From: Anthostomella pinea
Taxonomy: Eukaryota; Ascomycota; Sordariomycetes; Xylariales; Xylariaceae
Direction of reading: 5' to 3'
DNA length: 64,000 bases
Assembly (NCBI GenBank): GCA_963556695.1
Contig: CAUWAG010000008.1
Coordinates: forward strand, 124,001 to 188,000
Under the pieces are notes generated by a model. The model searched no databases, had not been told where the DNA came from, and saw only the letters and a program-made list of their open reading frames with translations. A program made the position numbers and the translations under genes. Position 1 is the stretch's first letter. Each line of letters starts with the position of its first letter. Shown piece after piece: positions 13,498 through 24,131 of this stretch.

Positions 13498-15688
13498 GTT
13501 GGGCTCGATGATGTCCTCAAGTAGCCGTCCAGATCGTGGGTGGTATGAGCTCTCACTTTCAGTCAGGTAGCCCACATTGAGACTGATGGCTCAGTGTGAA
13601 GCTGGATGGGAGAGGGGAAGCGAGTTGGATCGTGAGAGACTGACGCTTCTGCTCGGCCGTGACACCGCTTGCTTTCTTTTTCTATCCCCTGCGTTTCTGA
13701 TTGGCGAGATGGAGGGCTATCGGAGAGAAGGGACCTCGGGAGTCCAGGGGACAGCTGAAGTTTCTGCAGACTGTCTCCTCATTATGGTCGGCACAGAGAA
13801 TAGCGACGTTACGATGTCGACGCTGCGTGCCGTCTCTGTGTGCTCTTGGGCATAAGCCGTATGTGCCGAAGCTTCATCCATAGGTGTTCATGCTGCCTAG
13901 ACCACGTCGCCGCAGCTGAGAAAGAGTGGCGCATGGGATAATGTCTCAGGTGGTCATCATCAAATTGAAATGTCACCTACATGCGCCGATGATGCGTGGG
14001 CTGCGTTGAAGCAACGAGTGCTGGAGTTGACGCCGTCACCCCCTTGGTCGGGAGTCGTCAGCAGCTTGTTGGGAAGCCAAGCTACAGCCAAATGTTCCTT
14101 CCTCCTTGAGTTGAAACAGGAAGCTTTTGGTTTACAGTACACGTCTAAAAAGGGGTCGCGACTGCACATATCATCTACACCTGCCCATGAGGGTTGTGTT
14201 ACCAAGATATGGAGAAGGAACAACAGGGGATAGGGCAAGTGCTTCAAAACCAACGTCTATGGCATACATATTGGCATGTGTAAGCCACTGCAGTACCATA
14301 TTGTATAGATCAGCTTGACTGGCTTTCTTCTGAACAATCTACTCCACGATATCTCACTCATAAGTTAATCGTCAATAATAGGCTTTCGAGTTTTGCACAT
14401 ACAGGCCGCCAGCCTCCAGGGAGTCTGCCCTCGGGGTCGTCTCACACCTCGAATTGTGACAAATCTTGGCAGGCTCCGATCTCCAATGGCATCAATATTG
14501 AAACGTAGCCAAATCTCCCGTCATCCAATCCAACGCTAGCTCATTACTTCAGTCACTACAAGTTGAGCTTGTCGTAGACCGCTTCGGAATCATGATCTAG
14601 GTCTAGGCAGATCAGGTGGAAAGACGCAGCAGCAGGCGCCCATGGGCAACCCGGAACGGGACTGCCACCTCATTGCAATCAGTGGCAAACAGGTCCCGTG
14701 TCCCACGAAACTGATCGCATCTCGGATGACAGCCATTTCTGTTTTTGTTTGACCTGACGTGAGTTTGAGGGGCGGTGAATAAGGCTGCCAACACATTGAC
14801 GTGTCTAGTCCGTTTGCCAGCAGACAATTTAGGTGCTACCATGGGTTTCCGCATCGACAAACGTCAGAAGGTAAACGGGATGGTGGAGTAATAGCGGTAC
14901 GATCTACACGTGAAGCTATCTACTGGAGTAAAGCGGTGAGCTTTCCTTTCTAGAAGCCATGCGTCCAACCTCCCCTCCTATCTCAGTCAATGCGGCTGGC
15001 AAACAAACACTTTACAGACGCTCCGTTGTCCAGTGTGCCTGACGATCTTGCATGCGTCCCTTCCCGAGAATAACTCATCCAGTCGGATACCTGACCACGA
15101 CAAGTGTGCTTCTCAGGATGTTGCTACGTCCCGATCAAGCACGGAAAGCCGCGTCTATGAGAGCCTGCCCCCCCTGCTCCACATGGCCAGCCGGTGAGAC
15201 TATTGATGACGGTAATCATGGTGCCCAGTCTCCATATTGATGTCTCCTTCCGTCGGATACCGGATGATACCTATCACGATGCGGCAGCATCCCGACCAGG
15301 TTCGGAACGTCGCATCTGTCCAGCGTTGCTCACCGCAATGCTTGTGGGGGCAACTTGCAGCGGCAAACCATTTCGGGTATTGCATGTGTTGTCTCCTCCA
15401 GGCAAGCAGAATTGGTGCCGCCAAATGCTCTACACGTCAGTACCAGCAGAACCCCTTTTCTGATATGAAAGTGACGTCCACGAGAGAAGCCTAGAGGTCA
15501 GGAAGCTGCCTACATATATGGGTTACTTCTGTCTATCCCAGTCGACATATCTCAGACACCAGAAGTTCTCACTTCATCACATCCACATCGACACGGAACC
15601 TTCAACTCTTCTTACGAACACTTTGTTCACTTGACTTCAACCATTCAAACTACCAAGCCTCGAACTCCTTCCAGCATCACTCATCAAG
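13498..15688. other. gene-poor stretch of about 2.2 kb
   Basis: No supported coding region. The only structure noticed is a weak direct duplication: about 15083-15155 resembles about 15252-15310, sharing GTCGGATACC followed by a gapped block around TCCCGA, with differences mostly transitions. The right end is the promoter and CT-rich leader of the small SMP-type gene. Confidence 0.4.
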
Positions 15689-15999
15689 ATGGGAAAGAAC
15701 GAGATTATCCAAGTCTGACGCCAGCCGCGTCCAGTTCACTCAGGTATGAGCTCAACCTTCACCCCTAACTCTTTTCCTCTCGTCCGTTCATTGTTGGCTA
15801 ACATCTCGTGTGACGCCAGGCCACTGGCGGCGGCAACATGTCGTCCGGCGGCTTCGCAGCCCGCGCTCAGGCCGCTGGTGACCGCAATGCCAACACCAAT
15901 GCCGGCTCTGGCCGCGTGTCCTACGCCGGCCCGCAGTCCGGAGGAGCTGGCGCCGACTCGGGAAACCAGCAGACGTGCACCGGCTCCGGCAAGAAGTGA
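15689..15999 (+). pseudogene. small SMP-type (seed maturation protein-like) protein, frameshifted
   Basis: Exons 15689-15743 and 15820-15999 flank a 76-nt intron (GTATGA donor, GGCTAAC branch, GCCAG acceptor). The product resembles the small Gly/Ala/Asn-rich proteins common in Sordariomycetes that start MGKNEIIQSDASR and continue MSSGGFAARAQAAGDRNAN; the function is unknown, with a stress or desiccation role often assumed from the plant domain. The first exon does not read through. After MGKNEIIQ the frame runs into a TGA, while SDASRVQFTQ resumes one base out of phase at 15714. Exon 2 is intact to a TGA at 15997. One surplus base (CAAG where CAG is expected) explains it: a real frameshift or a sequencing error. 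Translation from the internal ATG at 15838 is another possibility. Confidence 0.65.
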
Positions 16000-17428
16000 G
16001 GATGGGTTCGTCAGGGGCTGGTGCAGCTCGCCAGACATCGCTTGCTGGAGCATAGAGGGGAAGCTTGGATACTGGAGTACAGAAAAGACAGTTTGGATTG
16101 CTTGGTCACATTTAACTCAGCTGTTGGGTGCTACCACGGGTTTCAGCTTGACATCACACGTAGCTAGCTTGTACACTCACTCAATGCCAAGTATCTGACT
16201 GCAGAACCTTTTTGACTTGTTATACCGTTCGCTGGTGACTGTAGTGGAAGTCACTCTCGCCGCAGTCCTCGTGTCTTGTCGGCTGAGCCAACACTCAAGT
16301 AAGTCTCGGTGACCATGTCACTGAGGTCACCGCTTTGCTGTAGCTGCGCAAGGGAAACGGACGAGTGGTTCAGAGCGCGTCTAGTAGAAATACAATGTCG
16401 TGATAATAGAAGAGAGAGAATTCGTGCAATTACTTGCCTCAAATGGCATTCAGCAGCGACGTTCACCAATGAGATGCCTTGTGGGCCTTCCGGGGCGACC
16501 TCACCAATAGACAGTGCGCTTCATATTCTCCTGATGGCTAACCGGCGAGACACCAAATCACGATGAGACTCTGGGTTAAGTATAATCCTTCCGTAAGGGA
16601 CATGGAACGTCTACAGGTTCCATACGTAGCAACGATCGCATCTTGGAGCCCAGTGAATGCGATGCCTCAGTCACAGCTCAAGGATGTCAGACACGCCATC
16701 CGAGCAAGTCGAGAGCACCAATTATCGCTGGGATCCAATACATCATTGGACAAACAAGTGCTGAACGGGGGCCATTTTCAAGCCATCGATGAGCGTTCTG
16801 GTCGGGCCAGAGCTGAAACGCATTCGGCAGTGAGGTTCATCCCCTCGAAAGCCGACCAAACATTAGAGCTTCGAGGGTGTACGATGAATCTAGATGCCGA
16901 AAAGATGGGTTTCGAACGAAAGAGACTGGTCCTCGACTTCGTGTCAGAACGCAAATGTGCGGTAATCATCCGTCTGTATCACGGGCTGGACCTATGATTC
17001 TCAACGGCTAGCCCGGGAGACTGCATGTGTGTGAATGCAGGATCGCGCATAGCGCCAGGCGATGGCTCACACGTGGTGCCGTGTATCTCGTTCCTGTGTA
17101 TCCTGTGCGGCTGGGGAACCTTCAGCGACAGCCAGCCAGTCATTGCGATGGGACGCTTCAGGATTCAGGATAAGAACACAGCCCCTCTCGAAGGATCGCT
17201 CCTGTGAGTCGGTATATATTTCCTGCTCGTACCTCGTCGTTGGGCAGATTAAGCTGGCTCGCAGCATTCCACCGCCTATGTGGGCGCACATGCGAAATCA
17301 TCAAGAAACACGCTGTCGATGATTGTAGCATCTGGACAGATCCGTTGCAGCCGCTCCCCCTAGCTGTCCCAGAACGATACTTAGACGGGAGGATTTCCCC
17401 TTGTGAGTCGACACAACCGAAGCCCAAC
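16000..17428. other. intergenic sequence
   Basis: No supported gene. A 144-codon open frame (16563-16997, +) has no recognisable motif and ordinary composition; I treat it as chance. Confidence 0.35.
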
Positions 17429-18094
17429 ATGGACATAAACGAGAAGATCCGCACCATGCCGGCGGAGCAATACGACATCGAGGAAGACGAGATGAACGCC
17501 TTCCGGGACGCGCCGGCCTTCGACCTCGCCCTAGTCCGCAACGAGTTCGAGAAGACGCAGCTGCAGTGCTGGAACATCCTCAAGATGCACGCGCAGAGCT
17601 ACGACCCCATGGAGGACTTCCAGTCGAAGCCCGGCACGCGGTGGGTGTGGAGCACGGGCTCCGAGTTCGACCCGTCGGCGCCCAACCTGTACAACATCAG
17701 GCTGTGGATGCGCAAGAGCAACTACACCGAACTTGTACGGCGGAACCCCGACAGGGCTATGCCAAAGGACGCTGAGTTGAAGGTCCTGGCCTGCTTTACG
17801 TTGGATGAGGTAAGGGAGATCTGCTCCGACCTCACCGCGGCTGTCAAGAGGTGGACTGCCCATGCTGTGGATCTGCCCGAGAAGTTCGGCTACCCCATCA
17901 GTACAAGTGAGCCTGATTATGTCGATTTCAGGTTTTCTCGAAGTAAGATACCACCCTTTTCCTCCTTACGGAGAGTTGAACTGAAGGGTTTCCAGCCGGC
18001 AACCCCTTTCCTGGCTCCTGAGTTGGTGACCTCGATGGCGCCTCACGCTCAGGGAGAGTCCGGGCCAACAGGTGAGGTGTTGACTCGCAAGTAA
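17429..18094 (+). CDS. hypothetical protein
   Basis: I do not recognise this gene. An ATG at 17429 opens 221 codons starting MDINEKIRTMPAEQYDIEED. The first 150 residues look like real protein: balanced composition, strong third-position G/C preference, and amphipathic stretches such as FEKTQLQCWNILKMHAQSYD and LDEVREICSDLTAAVKRW. After about residue 157 (near 17900) the sequence becomes less convincing, and a GTGAGC at 17909 could be a donor, so the 3' end may be spliced. The frame is open upstream to 17204, but that part looks non-coding. No signal peptide or membrane segment is visible. No function is proposed. Confidence 0.5.
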   Translation: MDINEKIRTMPAEQYDIEEDEMNAFRDAPAFDLALVRNEFEKTQLQCWNILKMHAQSYDPMEDFQSKPGTRWVWSTGSEFDPSAPNLYNIRLWMRKSNYTELVRRNPDRAMPKDAELKVLACFTLDEVREICSDLTAAVKRWTAHAVDLPEKFGYPISTSEPDYVDFRFSRSKIPPFSSLRRVELKGFQPATPFLAPELVTSMAPHAQGESGPTGEVLTRK

Positions 18095-19144
18095 CGCGGG
18101 ATTTGGCCGCGCGCGAGTGGGTTAGTGGAGTGTATGAGGATCTTTGGCCGTGATCGCGTTGGGCGCCGAGGTGGATGAGAGCTGCGGTTGCTGATTGCCC
18201 AGTCTCGTAGAGTATTAGTCGTACCATTAACCAGTGCGCGAAAGAGTTGCAGGAAAGAAAATACATTTCCACGCGGGAACAAAAGCTAGGAATTGCGGAA
18301 CTTTACCAAAATGATCTCAGTGTAGTGAAAGCCCCTAATTTCCCATCCAGGGCAAAACCTAGAGAGTAATCCCTGAAGAGCTTTGTCCATGACGAGCATC
18401 CATCAAGAAACGCCCGACAGCTATTTGACCACAGTGACGCGACCACACAGTTCTGCACATCGACGAAACGACCGTAGGGAATCAAGATGATCTATTATTG
18501 TCAGAAAAGGAGCTTCTATCTCAAATTTCGACCTCTTCAATATCAAATCGCCCACCACATCATGGCCCCAAATGGGGACCATGCAGCATCCTCGGTGTCC
18601 CCTTGGGCCTGTGCTAGATCTGCCGAACCAAGTGATGCGCCCATGACACAGGGGCAAGGCCAGGAACCAGAGATTCGATGCGCTTGCTTCCATCAGACGT
18701 ACGATAATCAGGTCACTCATCACTGATGACAAGAGGATAGTCCTGATGAATCTTGCCTAGATAGGAGGTACGGAGTTATCGGGAAGACAGACCTATATGC
18801 ACCGAACGACAAATGCCAGTCCCCAACGCCTGAACAGGATGCATGGGAAGTCAAGACCCAAGACCTCAAGAGTTCACCCTCATCATCCAACCATATCCAT
18901 GAAATAAATGCATGTGGACTCTCGCTCATCACCTTTTCACCCTATTCTTTCGCTATACTACATCAGGCCAAAGCATTATTCCACAATATCGGTTGTGGTC
19001 CATTTGTTTCGCGGGCTCTCAGTACCGGAGTCATTTGGCGAGAGCGACAGATCAGACACGCCCACCAGAGGATGTGGCAGGGGTGGAATTAGGGTCATGA
19101 TACCGGCGCATCATAGCCGAATCATTGGTGTCGGGTGTCGACGC
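18095..19144. other. intergenic sequence
   Basis: No supported gene. The region separates two convergent genes and should contain the terminators of both. Confidence 0.4.
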
Positions 19145-22100
19145 TTACTGGCTCTGCTGTAAAACCCGTTGCACCAGCTGGATGTCTTCGATAACCTCGT
19201 TGAAGACGCGAGTTACAGAAGAGAGCACCTTCATCCTGTTATGCTCTCCTCTACTTCGCCAGATCTCCGACATCAACTCGCGGTTGATCTGCTCAAGCTG
19301 CTCAATCGTGCAGCCGGAGGTACGCTTGGTGAGCGCATCCAAAAGCAAGTCGGCCGAAGTGTCATCCAGCTCGACCTGCTGCGAAAGGCGCTGGGACTGC
19401 GACTGCTCGTCTGGGGTCGGGTCATTCAGCAAGTTCGCCATGCTAGGTGCATGTGACGATCTGGCACCAGCTGGGGAAGCCTGACTGTGCGAGCTATGTG
19501 AAAGCCCAGGCTGTTGTATATATCCCCGCATGATGCCATGGGCCTGAGAGTGAGGCCACTGCTCGTCGCTCGACGTCGTTTGACTGGCACCAGGAATCGG
19601 CTGGGTATCGGGAATGTTCTCAACGGGGCTGGACTGATCATGGTGGACACCGTTGGTGGCCTGCGTGCTAAAGTTGGAGGAGCGATTGGAAGGATCTGAG
19701 GTCTTGGTGGTTGATGCGTCGTTTAGCAATGCCGATGGAGACACCCCTAGCGGGAGTGGTTGCACAGCCGATACCTGCGATATCGGGATCGAGCCGCCAG
19801 TGGTGGCTCTAGTGGACGTGTCTAGAGACCGTGGCTGCATGGGGGGCCATTGCGAAGGTGGCTGCATTGGTGACTTATCAACATCAGTCATTGGATAATC
19901 CTCACCCGGGGCTCGAGATGGGACAGATGTCCCATTGGTGTCGGCATGTGCTGACGAGTCCGCTCCTGTGCCGTTCGCGAGGTCTCCAATGACCTGGAAC
20001 TGGGCGGTTGTCGTGTGCAGACCTTTCTGCGAGGGGCCTTCACCGTTGCCAGTGTCAGACTGGACCACGACTGACTGCATCGCCTTCCTTTTGCGAGCGC
20101 GCTCTGTTTTCTGAGCCTTACGCGCCTGGTCAACCTGATAGAGCCGCTCCCAGTCGATATCCATCGCTCTGAACTTTTCGTCGATGTCCGTAACATCAAC
20201 TTCGACATTAGCCAAAAGTTCACTGGCCTTGAGCCAACGGGCCCGGTCGCCAATGTTTCCGGCATCCTTCTCTAGAGCCCGAACGTCCTTGAGGAATTCG
20301 AACGGTCGAGTGTAATAACCGTTGGCAAGTCTTGTCTCCATCGTGCCCACTTCTAGATTATAGAAGAACTTGCCCGTCTCTGAGGAACGAATACCGTAGG
20401 TACCCTCGTCGTCCTTGGCGATCTCAAATGGACGCTGTGGGGCATCTGCCACGTCTGGTCTGACGAAGTTGGGCTCTGCTTCGTCTAGCAAATACTGGTA
20501 TTGAGACTCGGGGATGACAGGCTGCCGAAACTTCTGGTACTTTTTGGAGATCTGATCCATAATGGGCTGCAAATGCACCTTCATAAGGTTCAAGAGTTGC
20601 CGATACCGGATTCTCTCCGCGTTTATTTCCTCCTTCGTCAGTACCTTCGGTGCAGGAGGCGGAGCAACAGGGAGCACCTCCAAGACTCTCTTCTTCCGCT
20701 CCGCAGGATCAGGAAAGTCTTTGGGGAATCTTCTGATGTGCGAGATTACTCTCGAAAAGTACTCTTCACGGTTCGCCTAGAAGGAGTTAGTTGAGCATTT
20801 CAAAGATCCGCAGCTACATCGGACTTGCCTTTACTGGACGATCAATCTCGGCAGTATTCTTACTGGAATAGCCGAAGAGATCGCGTGCCAAGTCTGGATC
20901 AATGCTTTTGGACTCAACCTCTGCTGTGCCTAGCACCATAATGGGCTCGGTTGATCGAATTGACCTCAACATTCCCAGGAACGCAGTCATTGCCGGCCCA
21001 TTTAATGTCTGATACCAAGTATCAACATTGGGAATGAATATGACACTGGGCATTTGGCGCTTGACTTCAGTGAAGAGTCCTACCAAGACTTGTTCGGCAG
21101 GCTATCAAGTAGTTAGCAATCGTCTCGATAAGCCGGGTGGCGGGAAGGCACTTACCCGCACATCACCAAGGACGGTGGGCAGATCGAAGTTCTGAACGTG
21201 GACTCCTTCCAGGTAGTGCAGGATACCAGCAATGATATACGCGTGACCCATGCCGGGTAAACCACAGATAAGTAGTCGTGGCCGAAAGACGCGGGAGGCT
21301 TCAAATTCCTGGCGAAGCGCTTCTCGCTCAAAGCCGTAGTCTTGATCTTGGTAAGGCTCATACATGGCCTCCTCTAGCGCAGTCGCAGTCTTCTTTCGCG
21401 GTAACGCGTTGTCCAAAAGCGTCGTGAAATGTTTGAACTGAGCCCTCAGAAGCGGTTCAATGGACTTGGGAAGCGGTGACGCCCCCGATGTCGAAGATCG
21501 CTCAGACGATGGGATGATCTTCTTTCTTGACAGGATAAAGTCAGTCATTTGTACTGTGACCTTTTCGGGATCTACAACGAGTTTGTCCTTGGAGGAGTAG
21601 ATCTGTGGATAAGTTCTCTGGATTGAGTTGATGGCTGCCTCGGTGCACATGGCACGGAGATCAGCACCGCCAAAGCCCTTGGCGTCCTTGGCGAGTGCTT
21701 TCTTGAATTCGTCAGAGAGACCCCAGTCCTTAGTATGGATGTCGATGATTGATTTGCGGGCGTCAACATCGGGAAGCGGAAAGTAGAATTCCCGGTCGAA
21801 ACGTCCAGGGCGACGAAGAGCTGGATCAATGTTATCTGGCCGATTTGTAGCACCGATGACGATGACTTGGCCGCGTCCATCCATCCCGTCCATCAGGGCT
21901 AGCAAGGTCGAAACGATGGATGCATGGATCTGTTCCTGCTTACTGGACCGAACAGGTGCGAGACCGTCAATCTCATCGAAGAAGATGATACTTGGCTGAG
22001 TTCTTCTGGCTTCCTCGAAAAGCAGACGAAGTTGCTTCTCAGCCTCGCCCACCCATTTGCTGAGGGCATCGGCACCCTTGCGCATGTAGAATGTTATCTT

Positions 22101-24131
22101 CCTACCCCCAATTCCAACGGAGTTTGCGAGAGCGCGAGCAAGGAGTGTTTTTCCTGTTCCAGGGGGGCCGTGGAACAGGACGCCTCTGGGTGGGGTCACG
22201 TGGAACCTGGCGAACAGTTCGGGATATAAGAGGGGCAACTGGACCATCTCCTTGAGCTGGTCGATATGTTCCGCCATACCTCCAACCTGGCTGAAGTCGA
22301 CACTCAGGTCAACACCCAGAGGATCCGCATCGGCAAGAGCCTTATGGTCTTTCATCTTGCCCACGTTGGGTGCCGCGCCAGCAAGTCCCCTGCCAAACCC
22401 ATCGGCAGCGGCGTGTTGAGCGGCGGCTCCTAGCAGCCCGTGGGTAGCCCCTGTCGAGGTACCGGCAGCGCCTGACCGTGCACCCAGTTCGTCATCGCTG
22501 TCGTCGGAGTCTGCATTACCGGCGGCAGCAGCAGCAGAGCCGTTGCCCCAGGGGCCGGTGAAAAGGGCTCCATCACCAGAGATGCCACCGAATGGACCAG
22601 CTGCGGTGTGGAGAGTGCGACTCGAGTAAGCGGTCGCAGCTGCACGTCCACGGCGGCGAGCTGGAGTCGACGCTTGAGGAGCTTCATCATCTTCGACCTC
22701 GTAAGGGCCTCCGTTGATCTGAGGAATGGTGTAATCAACCTTCTTGACTACTCTCCGCTTTCGCGTCTCTTCGAACAAGACCGGAGGCGTGGAGGCACGG
22801 CGACGTGGCTGCCGCGACGGTCTAAGATCTTCAAGCTCATCGCCCACTTCTTCCGGGTCGGGCGGCTCGTCTCCGGATTCTGAATGATGCCGAGATCTTC
22901 TTGCGGATCTTTTGCCCTTTCCTCTGGATGACTTCCTGCCACGACCGCGACCGCTTGGGCTAGAGTAGTCTTCGTCATCGCCAGCGGCCTCGTCTCGATT
23001 ATCGCCTGAAACAGACTCGTTCTCGTCCTCAGACTCATTTCCAGGCTCGAAGTCACTGCTAGGTTCTTGAAGCGATTTGTTGAGTCGAGACTTGCGCGTA
23101 AGCCGGCGACGGGCACCAGCAGTCTTGTTCCCGGAGATGGCATCATCGGCAACAGCATCGCCGTCTGCATCGGCATCAGCATCGGCATGCAAATCAGCGT
23201 CATGGTCGACCGCCGCAGCCCTTCCGCGTGTTCGGCGAGTGATGGGCACATCATCCTCATCATCATCGCCATCTTCGTCGGTCTCAACTGTATCCATTGG
23301 CTCATCTTCGCCGGCATTACCACCGGCGGCATCCTTACTCGCTTCGTCAACAGGGTCTTGAGGGTTTTCGATATCCATTATATCCTGCTCGCCAAGGTCT
23401 TGGTCGCCCTTTTTACCCGGAGACTCGTCTTCCTCCTCGATGGGCGGGGGAGGTGATTTATTGGGACCTTTGCCGGCCCGGCTCGCCCTACCTCGAGACG
23501 AAGTTTCTGGGCTTTTGCTTTTGGAGCTCTGAGCAGGCTTTGCGTGCCTTCCAGAATTCGAGAGCTCCACTAGCTCAACGTCCTCGTCCTCTTCTGCGTC
23601 GGCTGTACGGGCGCGGGTGGATCTTCTGGTTCCGATATGAGCATTTGCGATGGATCCTGTTCGCGTCTTGCGCAGCGAGGCTGGTGGAATCTTCAGCTTG
23701 ATGATTTTGCTTTGGCGCGGTGGTTGCTGCGGCGTATTATCAACTAGCTCATCCTTGTCATCCGAGGCTTCACCCAAGTCGGCGTCTTCATCTTCGGAGC
23801 TTTCCTTGTAGGTAGCCCGACGCGCGGCAGCCTTTCTCACCCGACGACCTGTGGCCTGGTTGATGGGGAGTTCTTCGTCCTCGTCTTCACTATCATCTTC
23901 GTGGAATGATTCTCCCTGACCACTATCCGAGATATCATCCTCGTCCACCTCGATATCAGATCCTCTATATTTGTGGTGTCGGCGGGCCGAAGGCTTGCTG
24001 CTCTTAGCGGGGCGCGACTTCTTCCGCGAACGCGGCGGACGATCCGCCTCAGGCTCGAAATTCTCATCCCCAGAGTCCGATTTGTTAGGGTCGAAGTCCT
24101 GAAGAATGTCTCGCTTTCGTTTTGGAGCCAT
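19145..24131 (-). CDS. YTA7: Yta7/Abo1/ATAD2-family bromodomain AAA ATPase
   Basis: A chromatin-bound AAA ATPase; in yeasts Yta7/Abo1 handles histone H3-H4 and nucleosome density. Exons 21156-24131, 20829-21101 and 19145-20776 give 1626 residues, a normal length for the family. The first 550 residues are acidic, Arg/Ser-rich and disordered. AAA1 has Walker A GPPGTGKT (about residue 650), Walker B IIFFDEID (about 715) and the sensor stretch DPALRRPGRFDREFYFPLPD. AAA2 is degenerate, with GLPGMGHA in place of Walker A, as is usual for Yta7. A bromodomain-like module follows (about residues 1120-1260, starting RIRYRQLLNLMKVHLQPIMD). The Gln/Ser-rich tail ends in a helix. Intron 1 (21102-21155) is canonical. 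Intron 2 (20777-20828) has a GC donor (AAG/GCAAGT...CTAACTCCTTCTAG). Confidence 0.92.

Noticed and set aside
16563..16997. 144-codon plus-strand frame
   Set aside because: No recognisable motif, no splice or start support; expected by chance in this composition.
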